From: Acidobacteriota bacterium
Lineage (GTDB): Bacteria > Acidobacteriota > Terriglobia > Terriglobales > Acidobacteriaceae
Length of the DNA stretch: 19,155 nt
Direction: 5' to 3'
NCBI GenBank assembly: GCA_019510535.1
Contig: JAEKKE010000129.1
Span: forward strand, 1-19,155
The notes under the pieces were generated by a model. It saw only the letters and a program-made list of their open reading frames with translations. It was not told the DNA's origin and ran no database searches. The position numbers and the translations under genes were made by a program. Position 1 is the first letter of the stretch. The number at the start of each line of letters is the position of its first letter. Shown here piece after piece: positions 12,453-19,155 of this stretch.

Positions 12453-14371
12453 GCTCCTGCTGTACCCCTGCGGAATCGAACTCCGCCGTTCTGACGGCTC
12501 CGCCCCAGCCTGCATTGCACAAGGGACAGATCCGGACGATCGCGCTCATCGGGCCCCCGAACTGTGGAAAATCGACTCTGTTCAATCGCCTGACCGGACT
12601 TCGACAGAAGGTCGGCAACTATCCGGGCGTCACGGTAGAACACCATTCCGGCAGGATGAAGGCCATAGGCCGCAGCGACCTCACGCTGATCGATCTTCCT
12701 GGTATTTACTCGCTCGCCACTTTTTCCGAAGATGCCCGCGTCGCCGTCGATGTGCTGAAGGGCCAGATGCCGGGTGTTCCCGCGCCCGATGCCGTACTGC
12801 TGGTGCTCGATTCCACTCATATGAACCGGCAGCTTATGCTGGCAGCCCCAATTCTCGCGCTCGGCCTGCCCACGCTGGTCATTCTGAACATGTCTGACGT
12901 GCTTCAGTCGCGTGGCGGCAAGGTGGATGTGCTTGCCATGGCCCGGGAGCTCGGTCATCCCGTCGCACTGATCTCCGCCGCGAAGGGAGTCGGGCTGGAT
13001 CGCATTGCGGACTTCCTGAGTCAGTACGGCAACTTTGAAGTAACCCGGCCGGGCGCCGTGAAGCTGCCCGTAATCCAGAGCGCTGACAGCTACCGGAACT
13101 GGGCCACCCAGGTCAGCTCCCGTACGCGCTATCAGCAGCCCAATGCTCCCAAGTGGACGCGTCGCCTGGACCATGTGCTTTTGCATCGCGTCTGGGGGCC
13201 CTTGATCTTTCTCGCAGTCGTGATCGCTGTCTTTCAGGTGGTCTTTGGCGTGGGACAACCGCTAAGCGATGGTCTTGGGAACATGCTGACGGGCCTGGGC
13301 GTAAAGGTTGCGGCGCTTCTGCCGGATGGCTGGATGCGCGCGCTTCTGCGTGACGGTCTCTGGAACGGCGTGCAGTCGGTTCTGGTCTTCCTCCCCCAGA
13401 TCCTTCTGCTGTTCGCGTTTATCGGCATCCTGGAGGACTCGGGATATCTTGCCCGCGCCGCTCTGATCGCCGATCGCGTGATGCGTTCTATCGGTCTGAA
13501 CGGCAAGGCTTTCATTCCGTTGCTCAGCGCCTATGCCTGCGCCGTTCCCGCCATCATGGCGACCCGCACGATTGAGAACAAGCGCGACCGCTTCGCCACC
13601 ATCCTGGTTGCCCCGTTCATGACCTGTTCGGCACGTCTCCCGGTCTACACCCTCATCATCGCGGCCTTCGTTCCCGATCGTAAGCTGCTGGGAAGTTTCG
13701 TCGGCCTGCGGGCCACCGTCATGCTGAGCCTCTATGTGCTCGGTTTCCTCGCGGCGTTGTTTACGGCCCGTGTGCTCAAGTCCTCTTTGCTGAAGGCATC
13801 TTCGGCTCCGTTCATCCTGGAGCTGCCGCAGTACCGCTGGCCTACGCTGCAGGGACTTGGCATCCGGCTCTACGATCGTGCGAAGCTCTTCCTGCGCAAG
13901 GCCGGAACCATCATTCTGGGCGTCACCTTTGCTGTGTGGGTTCTCAGTGTTCTGCCGGTACATACCGGCCAGTTCTCTGCGCTGACGGATTCCGTCATTG
14001 GTCATATCGGCCACTGGGTCGAGCCTGTCATTCGTCCGCTCGGTTTCAACTGGAAGATCGGTATCGGTCTACTGAGCTCCATTGTTGCGCGTGAGGTGAT
14101 TGTCGGTACGCTGGGCACTCTGTACGGTGTCGATCCGGAGACGCATGCCCTTGGCCTGCAGCAGGCGTTGCGTGGTGATATGACGCTGGGCGGGGCGCTG
14201 GCGCTCGTGGTCTTCTTCGCCTTTGCACTGCAGTGCACCTCTACCATCATCATGGTCCGTCGCGAGACCAATAGCTGGCGCTGGCCGGCAATTCAATTCA
14301 CCTACATGACTGTCTTTGCGTACACGGCAGCGCTGCTCACCAACCAGATCGTAAATCTCATCGCTCGCTAG
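12449..14371 (+). CDS. feoB: FeoB, ferrous iron transporter GTPase
   Basis: This 640-residue inner-membrane Fe(II) importer has an N-terminal G domain: G1 GPPNCGKST (35-43), G2 NYPGVTVE (57-64), G3 DLPG (82-85), G4 NMSD (147-150) and G5 SAAKG (176-180). The membrane core follows from about 245, with the paired Gate motifs SAYACAVPAIMATRTIENKR, APFMTCSARLPVY and VAREVIVGTLGTLYG. The cytosolic helical domain is short, which explains a length below E. coli's 773. The first Gate motif reads AYACAVPAI where many FeoB have GFGCNVPAI, and the cysteine is kept. About 30 extra residues precede the G domain and include MSSCC, a possible metal-binding head. There is no start codon between the ATGA overlap and the G domain, so the extension is real. 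The stop codon TAG coincides with the CTAG end of a MITE. Confidence 0.96.
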   Translation: MSSCCTPAESNSAVLTAPPQPALHKGQIRTIALIGPPNCGKSTLFNRLTGLRQKVGNYPGVTVEHHSGRMKAIGRSDLTLIDLPGIYSLATFSEDARVAVDVLKGQMPGVPAPDAVLLVLDSTHMNRQLMLAAPILALGLPTLVILNMSDVLQSRGGKVDVLAMARELGHPVALISAAKGVGLDRIADFLSQYGNFEVTRPGAVKLPVIQSADSYRNWATQVSSRTRYQQPNAPKWTRRLDHVLLHRVWGPLIFLAVVIAVFQVVFGVGQPLSDGLGNMLTGLGVKVAALLPDGWMRALLRDGLWNGVQSVLVFLPQILLLFAFIGILEDSGYLARAALIADRVMRSIGLNGKAFIPLLSAYACAVPAIMATRTIENKRDRFATILVAPFMTCSARLPVYTLIIAAFVPDRKLLGSFVGLRATVMLSLYVLGFLAALFTARVLKSSLLKASSAPFILELPQYRWPTLQGLGIRLYDRAKLFLRKAGTIILGVTFAVWVLSVLPVHTGQFSALTDSVIGHIGHWVEPVIRPLGFNWKIGIGLLSSIVAREVIVGTLGTLYGVDPETHALGLQQALRGDMTLGGALALVVFFAFALQCTSTIIMVRRETNSWRWPAIQFTYMTVFAYTAALLTNQIVNLIAR

Positions 14372-14591
14372 GGTATGTCATCAAACTCCTGTCGTCAGCG
14401 TTGCGCCGCAACCCGAAGGGCCGGGGCAGATTTTCTTCACCCCAGCCAGCAAGGCTGACTGGGGACCCCGATTCTCGATCTCTTCGTCACTCGTCGTTTC
14501 AGTAGGCCAGCTACAGTTCTCTCCTCACTCCTCGATCTCAAAAAAATCTGGTCCCGGCGCTGACTGACAGGAATTTGATGACACACCCTAG
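14368..14591. mobile_element. Non-autonomous TIR element (MITE) inserted at the feoB stop
   Basis: Left end 14368-14400 and right end 14558-14591 are inverted repeats of 33/34 bases with two substitutions and one gap (ends CTAGGGTATGTCATCAAA and CTAGGGTGTGTCATCAAA read inward). Both sides end in CTAG. If this is a 4-bp target duplication, the element proper is 14372-14587, and the YTAR-type target would fit the IS5 group (inference). No coding frame is visible. An internal stem, CCCCAGCCAGC (14440-14450) with 14454-14464, has one mismatch. There is no transposase in the window. Confidence 0.8.
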
Positions 14592-14857
14592 TGTCCTGAG
14601 TCTGAAGGTGTCGTAAATGTTGTCCTCCTGGACGTTCGGGATTCCCGGCGAACTTGTTCGCTGGGGTGATTCGTGAAGGACCTGCTTTTTCAACGCTTTC
14701 CCTGCGAGTGTAATGTAGGGCTTCCGCATCAAGCCCCTGCCGAAATACCCAGCACAGGGAACGAAATATCCAGCAACAGGGAAATGCCTAAACCTTCTCA
14801 AGGGTTCATGACACGCCCTGGCTGCGCGATGCGGTTTCGCAGCATCCTAGTCTGAGC
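14372..14857. other. 486-bp gene-free stretch between feoB and the debranching enzyme
   Basis: From left to right it holds the MITE (to 14591), about 100 bp with a small hairpin at 14644-14665 (CCCGGCGAAC against GTTCGCTGGG), the decayed palindromic repeat (14694-14789), and about 70 bp that must carry the promoter of the debranching gene. No reading frame here has family resemblance or a ribosome-binding site. It appears to be a repeat-insertion hotspot. Confidence 0.7.
14694..14789 (+). repeat. Palindromic repeat, copy 2 (decayed, rearranged)
   Basis: It shares the left arm (CTTTCCCTG), the TGTAGGGCTTCCGCATC block and the right arm (ATCCAGCAACAGGGAAATG) with copies 1 and 3. It lacks the central GGCGTTTTC hairpin and the outer AGAGC end. 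Its right part is duplicated in tandem: 14742-14762 and 14763-14784 are near-identical 21/22-mers. Confidence 0.7.
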
Positions 14858-16975
14858 ATGAAGACGATCTTTCGCCCTGCACCGATTGTCCGTCACGTCG
14901 CACTCGACGTAGCCCATTTGGATGAGCGCACTCGCAGCCGCCGGGGGCTCTTCACAGAGTGGATTGTCACCAATGGTCTTGGCGGCTATCTTTCCGGTAC
15001 TGTGGGCGGCCTGAATACCCGCCGCTATCATGGCTGGTTGATCGCCGCTTTACCTGCTCCGCACGGGCGCACCATGATGCTGAATCATTTGCGCGAGCGC
15101 CTGATTGCCGGTGGGCAAACCTATGTCCTGGCCTGTGATGACCTAATTCATAAGGATACTGGCGAGCCCGTCAGTCCGTATCTCTCTGAGTTCCGACTGG
15201 AAAATGGACTTCCAGTCTGGGTCTTCCGCTGCGGCGGGAATGTGATTGAAAAACGTACCTGCATGGTGCATCTGCAGAACACGGCGTACATCACCTACAC
15301 ATTGCTGGAAGGGGAGGGGGGACGCCTGGAGGTGCAGCCGGCGGTGCACGTGCGGTCGCATGATGACTCGCTGGCGGGACCGCCGGAAGAGCAGTACCGC
15401 TGGACCGGTGTGGAAGATGGTTTCGAGCTGCGCGTCAGCGACGACCTCCCCGTACTCAAGCTGGTCTGGAATTGCGACGAGTGCGATTTCCATATGAAGA
15501 CCCGACGGCTCGACAACCTGCGTTATCGTATTGAGCAGGCTCGTGGCTATGACTGGGAGGGATCGCTCTGGTCTCCTGGAGGCTTCACGGGAGAGCTGCG
15601 TCCTGGAAAATCAGCTGCGCTCACAGCATCGACTGAAGATTGGGAGAAGGTTCGGTCTCTCTCTCCCGCTGCGGCCTTTGCCGTGGAACTGGAGCGGAAG
15701 CGCCGCCTGCTGCGGACCGCGCCACCCGAAGCGCGGGAGGGGTTTCCAGCAGAGCTGGTGTTTGCGGCCGATCAATTTCTGATCACACCGATGGGTCGTA
15801 CTGCAGACCAGATTCGTGCCCATGCCGTGGGAGATGAGATTCGTACGGTGATCGCCGGCTATCACTGGTTTACGGATTGGGGCCGCGACACCATGATTTC
15901 GCTGGAGGGGCTCACCCTTTCAACAGGCCGCTATCGCGAGGCCGAATACATCCTCCGCAGTTTCGGCAACTACATCCACAACGGTCTGATCCCAAATATG
16001 TTTCCCGAGGGGAGAACGAGCGGTTTGTACCACACTGCCGATGCAACCCTCTGGTTCTTCCATGCCATTGATCGCTATCTGCAGGTAACCAGTGATTGGG
16101 AGACGCTTGAGTTCCTGCTGCCGAAGATGGTCGATGTTGCCGAGTGGCATCTGCGTGGCACCGACTTCGGCATCCATATTGACCAGAACGACGGTTTGAT
16201 GGTGCAGGGACAGGAAGGGTATCAACTCACATGGATGGATGCCAAGGTTGGCGACTGGGTGGTAACGCCTCGCCGTGGCAAGGCTGTGGAGTTGAATGCG
16301 CTTTGGTACAACGCTCTTCGCCTGTTGGTGGAGTGGCTGGAGGCGCTTGAGGATACCCGAACCGACCGCGCCCGATATCTGCAGTTGGCGGATCAGTGCC
16401 GAGATAGTTTTAACCGTCGCTTCTGGAATGGCGAGAAGGGCTGTCTCTTCGACGTAGTGGATACCTTCGAAGGTGGAGATGACTCGCTGATCAGACCAAA
16501 TCAACTGATTGCGATCTCATTGAAGTATCCCGTGCTGGATGAATCACGGTGGAAGCCTGTAGTCGAGCGCTGCATGCGTGAGCTGCTGACGCCCGTCGGT
16601 CTTCGCAGTCTGGCGCGCGGTGAAAAAGATTACAAGCCTCGTTACGATGGTGATCTGCTGGCTCGGGATGCAGCGTACCACCAGGGGACCGTATGGGGAT
16701 GGCTGATCGGGCCATTCGTGAACGCATGGGTGAAGACCTTTCCCGAGCAGGCACATAAAGCACAGGCCTTTCTCCATGGCTTCGACCAGCATCTCTATGA
16801 AGACGGAGTGGGTACCATCAGCGAGATCTTCGATGCTGAAGAGCCCTTCACACCGCGCGGTTGTATGGCACAGGCATGGAGCGTCGCCGAGGTGCTGCGG
16901 TGCGAGGTCATGTTGAGCCAGATGCGTTCGGAGAGAGGCCAGCAGAAAGAGCTGGAGACCACTGTAGGCCGATGA
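14858..16975 (+). CDS. Glycogen debranching enzyme (amylo-alpha-1,6-glucosidase, GH133-type)
   Basis: This 705-residue protein has a two-domain layout. The N-terminal GDE domain (about 30-250) begins TEWIVTNGLGGYLSGTVGG, then NTRRYHGWLIAAL. The C-terminal (alpha/alpha)6 barrel (about 295-690) carries GYHWFTDWGRDTMISLEGL (334-352), IPNMFPEGRTSGLYHTADAT, WMDAKVGDWVVTPRRGKAVE, then RDAAYHQGTVWGWLIGPF and GTISEIFDAEEPFTPRGCMA. The acidic residues in the DWGRD and SEIFD blocks are the expected catalytic region. It should hydrolyse alpha-1,6 branch stubs of glycogen in the cytoplasm. The ATG at 14858 has only a weak ribosome-binding site. It is convergent with a TreS-like GH13 gene 61 bp away, so the pair is a functional neighbourhood (alpha-glucan and trehalose) but not an operon. 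The family is often annotated simply as amylo-alpha-1,6-glucosidase. Confidence 0.92.
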   Translation: MKTIFRPAPIVRHVALDVAHLDERTRSRRGLFTEWIVTNGLGGYLSGTVGGLNTRRYHGWLIAALPAPHGRTMMLNHLRERLIAGGQTYVLACDDLIHKDTGEPVSPYLSEFRLENGLPVWVFRCGGNVIEKRTCMVHLQNTAYITYTLLEGEGGRLEVQPAVHVRSHDDSLAGPPEEQYRWTGVEDGFELRVSDDLPVLKLVWNCDECDFHMKTRRLDNLRYRIEQARGYDWEGSLWSPGGFTGELRPGKSAALTASTEDWEKVRSLSPAAAFAVELERKRRLLRTAPPEAREGFPAELVFAADQFLITPMGRTADQIRAHAVGDEIRTVIAGYHWFTDWGRDTMISLEGLTLSTGRYREAEYILRSFGNYIHNGLIPNMFPEGRTSGLYHTADATLWFFHAIDRYLQVTSDWETLEFLLPKMVDVAEWHLRGTDFGIHIDQNDGLMVQGQEGYQLTWMDAKVGDWVVTPRRGKAVELNALWYNALRLLVEWLEALEDTRTDRARYLQLADQCRDSFNRRFWNGEKGCLFDVVDTFEGGDDSLIRPNQLIAISLKYPVLDESRWKPVVERCMRELLTPVGLRSLARGEKDYKPRYDGDLLARDAAYHQGTVWGWLIGPFVNAWVKTFPEQAHKAQAFLHGFDQHLYEDGVGTISEIFDAEEPFTPRGCMAQAWSVAEVLRCEVMLSQMRSERGQQKELETTVGR

Positions 16976-17036
16976 CATCGCTCCGGTCCACCGGCGTGTC
17001 CAGCAACATGCTACGTAGCTTCGGATCTCACGGCTG

Positions 17037-18737
17037 CTAAGAAGTAGTGCTCGGTGGGCGGTGGGCCATATTCCGCAGGCGTCCGTCGAAGCCGCCCACA
17101 CGGAACCAGCGGTAACCGTATGGTTCCATCTGGATGCAGTACCGCCCATCCGCATCTTCTTCAAGACAGCTGTGATCTTTGGAGAGGATATTGATCAGGG
17201 GGACACCTTCTTCCGCGCCATCTCCGATGGTGCCTGGAGCTAGCCGAAGCTCGATGGGATCAGCGCTGAAGTTGTGGAGTACGAGCGTGTGATTTCCGCG
17301 CCAGTCGTAACGGATACCGAGAATTTGGCTGCGTCCGGTATCGATGACCCGGAAGTCGCCCCATCCGATCTCGGGTGTCTCTTTACGTATGCGGATCATG
17401 CGCTCCATCCAGTCCATCAGCGAGTTCGGATCGCGGCGTTGGTCGGCGACGTTTACGTGTTGGTAGCCGTATGCTCCCGCACGAATCGTCGGTATCTTCG
17501 ACCGTGTGGCCCCGGTGAAACCGCCATTACGATCATTGGTCCACTGCATCGAAGTGCGGCAACTATAGCGCTCCGGAAGCGCCAGGTTGTCACCCATGCC
17601 GATCTCATCGCCGTAACGCAGCACCGGAGTGCCAGGCAGAGAGAAGAGGAGGGAGTAGGCCTGTTCCAGGCGTCGTCGGTCGCCATGCAGCATCGGCGCC
17701 AGACGCCGGCGAATGCCGCGGTCGTAGAGCTGCATCTCTTTGTCCGGGGCGAATACCTTGAAGACCTTGCGCCGCTGCGCTTCGGTCAAGCGGCCAAGGT
17801 CCAGTTCATCGTGATTCCGTAGAAACGTGGCCCATTGTGCGGTTGCGGGGCGTGGCTTTGTCTGCATCAGAGATCTCTGCAGCGGGCCCACGTCGCCGGT
17901 TGCCAGCGAATAGAACAGGTGCTGGTTGACATTGAAGTTGAACATCATCGACAAGCGTTCACCGGCTTCGCCAAAGTACTGCATATCCGAAGAAGGCAGC
18001 ACGTTCGCTTCGGCGAGGATGATGGCGTCTCCCTTGCGCCAGCTGAGAAACGCTGCAAAGGTGCGCAGCATGTCGTACTGCTCCACCGCGCGAGTAACAT
18101 CGGCGCCTTTGGTAGAGATGACAAAGGGAACGGCGTCCATGCGGAACCCAGAGACACCCAGTTGAATCCAGAAACCCATGATCTTCAGGATCTCCGCCTG
18201 GACCTCGGGGTTTGAAGTATTCAGGTCTGGCTGAAAGTTATAGAAGCGATGGAAGTAGAACTCCTTGGCGGCTTCATCATAGGTCCATGTGGTTCGTTGC
18301 ACGCCGGGGAATACCATGCCGCTATTGGCGTTTTTCGGTTTCTTCTTCGACCAGACGTACCAGTTGCGATAGGGGGAGTCGGGGCTGCTGCGCGCAGCTT
18401 TAAACCAGGGATGCTGCGTTGAGGTATGGTTGATCACCAGATCGATCATTACCCGCATGCCGCGCTGCGCGCAGCCGTGGGCAAACTCTACAAAGTCGCC
18501 CAGAGTTCCATAACGCGGATCCACACTGTAGTAGTCCGTGATGTCATAGCCATCATCTTTTTGTGGAGATGGTTGAAAGGGCATCAGCCAGATGGCGGTG
18601 ACGCCCAGCCCCTGCAGGTAGTCCAGGCACTGAATCAGGCCGCGAAAGTCACCGATGCCGTCACCATTGCCATCCAGAAAACTCTCGACCGAAAGACAGT
18701 AGACAACGGCGTTCTTGTACCAGAGGTCGTTAATCAT
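17037..18737 (-). CDS. TreS-like GH13 enzyme (maltose alpha-glucosyltransferase / trehalose synthase family)
   Basis: This 566-residue TIM-barrel enzyme begins MINDLWYKNAVVYCLSVESF followed by LDGNGDGIGDF, the TreS/GH13_16 style. Conserved regions are DLVINHTS (99-106), GFRMDAVPF with nucleophile D201, LAEANVLP with acid/base E243, and FLRNHDELD with D310. GIRRRLAPML, SLPGTPVLRYGDEIGMGDNL and MQWTNDRNGGF are also shared with bacterial TreS. TreS interconverts maltose and trehalose. The FLRNHDEL and GIRRRLAP blocks argue for that over plain alpha-amylase, but other GH13 activities cannot be excluded. The C-terminal ~100 residues form the beta-sandwich domain (ILGIRYDWRGNHTLVLHNFS). No fused maltokinase is present. 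There is no signal peptide, so it is cytoplasmic. It lies downstream of tRNA-Arg on the same strand, separated by a strong palindromic terminator. Confidence 0.85.
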   Translation of the reverse strand: MINDLWYKNAVVYCLSVESFLDGNGDGIGDFRGLIQCLDYLQGLGVTAIWLMPFQPSPQKDDGYDITDYYSVDPRYGTLGDFVEFAHGCAQRGMRVMIDLVINHTSTQHPWFKAARSSPDSPYRNWYVWSKKKPKNANSGMVFPGVQRTTWTYDEAAKEFYFHRFYNFQPDLNTSNPEVQAEILKIMGFWIQLGVSGFRMDAVPFVISTKGADVTRAVEQYDMLRTFAAFLSWRKGDAIILAEANVLPSSDMQYFGEAGERLSMMFNFNVNQHLFYSLATGDVGPLQRSLMQTKPRPATAQWATFLRNHDELDLGRLTEAQRRKVFKVFAPDKEMQLYDRGIRRRLAPMLHGDRRRLEQAYSLLFSLPGTPVLRYGDEIGMGDNLALPERYSCRTSMQWTNDRNGGFTGATRSKIPTIRAGAYGYQHVNVADQRRDPNSLMDWMERMIRIRKETPEIGWGDFRVIDTGRSQILGIRYDWRGNHTLVLHNFSADPIELRLAPGTIGDGAEEGVPLINILSKDHSCLEEDADGRYCIQMEPYGYRWFRVGGFDGRLRNMAHRPPSTTS

Positions 18738-18770
18738 GCCTTCGGTTAGATGCCGATTGTCCCGAAAAGC

Positions 18771-18798
18771 GAAACGGACACCGATCGGTGTCCGTTTC
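18771..18798 (-). terminator. Perfect 28-bp palindrome, terminator of tRNA-Arg
   Basis: GAAACGGACACCGA (18771-18784) is followed directly by its exact complement (18785-18798). As a hairpin it forms a 12-bp stem with a GATC loop, and on the minus strand it is followed by GCTTTTCG. It lies 10 bases past the tRNA 3' end and 34 bases before the TreS-like start. Confidence 0.85.
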
Positions 18799-18807
18799 TA
18801 ATCTTGA

Positions 18808-18884
18808 TGGTGCGCCCGGAAGGAGTCGAACCTCCGACCTAATGATTCGTAGTCATTCGCTCTATCCAGCTGAGCTACGGGCGC
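18808..18884 (-). tRNA. tRNA-Arg (anticodon ACG), CCA encoded
   Basis: The minus strand folds into a complete 77-nt cloverleaf. The acceptor stem is GCGCCCG/CGGGCGC, the D arm is GCTC-AGCTGGATA-GAGC, and the anticodon arm is AATGA-CTACGAA-TCATT with ACG at the centre. The variable loop is AGGTC, the T arm is GGAGG-TTCGACT-CCTTC, and the discriminator A is followed by genome-encoded CCA (18808-18810). ACG would be deaminated to ICG to read CGU, CGC and CGA. Confidence 0.97.
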
Positions 18885-18966
18885 ATCCTGCACGCTGTTA
18901 TGCGACCAACGGCAACTTTTTTAAGATATCACACATCGTTGTCACCCGCGACCCGCGGTGTGGATT

Positions 18967-19073
18967 AGAGCATTTCCCTGTTGCTGGGTATCCCGGAGTG
19001 CAGCGGCGTTTTCATTTGCGGAAAACGCCCATGGATGTGGAACCCATGCACTGCACCTACAGTGAAATGCTCT
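18967..19073 (-). repeat. Palindromic MITE/REP-like repeat, copy 3 (reverse orientation)
   Basis: AGAGCATTTCCCTGT (18967-18981) and its complement at 19059-19073 differ at one position in 15. The internal stem GGCGTTTTC (19005-19013) with 19021-19029 is perfect. Read on the minus strand it aligns along its length with copy 1. TA dinucleotides flank both ends (18966-18967 and 19073-19074), which would fit a TA target duplication. Confidence 0.9.
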
Positions 19074-19155
19074 ACGCCTTTGGCGGAGCAGCCGCCGGCT
19101 GTGCCGGTGGAGGCGGAGGCGGCGCCGGAAGCACCAGCGTCTCCGGCTCTGCAAT
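19072..19155 (-). CDS. Proline-rich C-terminus of an unidentified protein (runs off the right edge)
   Basis: The minus strand from the right edge reads IAEPETLVLPAPPPPPPAQP, then AAAPPKA and a TAG stop, 27 residues in one open frame. The Pro/Ala tail is typical of extended, often periplasm-spanning or exported, C-termini. No family can be assigned from this fragment. The TAG stop sits exactly at the junction with repeat copy 3, so the repeat may have set the end of the protein. The reading frame was chosen for its composition and because it stays open to the edge; a chance frame in GC-rich DNA is possible. Confidence 0.5.
   Translation of the reverse strand: MAEPETLVLPAPPPPPPAQPAAAPPKA

Noticed and set aside
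13262..14014. 250-codon minus-strand open frame within feoB
   Set aside because: It is antisense of the FeoB membrane core and rich in Gln/Glu/Arg, with no ribosome-binding site or recognisable domain.
14592..14693. Another mobile repeat between the MITE and repeat copy 2
   Set aside because: It has small hairpins but no terminal repeats or second copy in the window; no support for an element boundary.
18885..18966. Promoter for tRNA-Arg on the minus strand (GTGACA ... TAAAAA)
   Set aside because: The -10 match is poor and other spacings fit equally well, so no promoter position can be defended.
18942..19154. 70-codon Arg-rich minus-strand frame at the right edge
   Set aside because: It runs through repeat copy 3, and its Arg/His composition is a frame-shifted reading of the Pro-rich tail.

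Overview
The window looks like ordinary chromosome from an Acidobacteriota member, probably Terriglobia/Acidobacteriaceae (Granulicella, Terriglobus or Edaphobacter type). The reasons are moderately high GC, a GT39-type membrane protein and a Gly/Ala-rich exported protein that resemble families I associate with that group, and short palindromic intergenic repeats. This is judged by familiarity, not by a search. No prophage, CRISPR array, transposase gene or integrase is visible.

Layout: (1) 1-133, the start of a SpoU/TrmH-type RNA methyltransferase (minus). (2) 361-1689, a polytopic GT39-like glycosyltransferase (plus), convergent with (3) a TetR regulator (1736-2344, minus), with a hairpin between them. 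The regulator is divergent from an EmrB/QacA-type exporter (2452-4035, plus), and two near-identical palindromic operators lie in the 107 bp between their starts. (4) A strong bidirectional terminator, then an exported Gly/Ala-rich protein (4132-4887, minus). (5) tsaC/ywlC-type threonylcarbamoyl-AMP synthase, a palindromic repeat, and a DUF218 (YdcF-like) membrane protein, convergent with a DUF92 membrane protein. (6) A beta-propeller lipoprotein (plus, TTG start) and a strong terminator, then an overlapping ECF sigma/RskA-like anti-sigma pair (minus). (7) A plus-strand run tlyA-nadK-feoA-feoB. (8) 486 bp without a gene, holding a 34-bp-TIR MITE fused to the feoB stop and a decayed copy of the palindromic repeat. 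(9) A GH133-type glycogen debranching enzyme convergent with a TreS-like GH13 enzyme. (10) tRNA-Arg(ACG) with its terminator, another copy of the palindromic repeat, and the proline-rich C-terminus of a protein entering from the right edge.

Functional modules: a self-regulated drug/solvent efflux unit (TetR/MFS); an ECF sigma/anti-sigma envelope-signalling pair; rRNA modification plus NAD kinase coupled at 1 nt; a classical translationally coupled ferrous-iron importer FeoAB; and an alpha-glucan/trehalose pair. The most noteworthy non-genic content is two MITE-like families, a ~110 bp palindrome present three times and a separate ~220 bp TIR element, which abut stop codons and may act as 3'-end structures. 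I did not find a convincing new multi-gene system. The best unexplained protein is the exported Gly/Ala-rich one.
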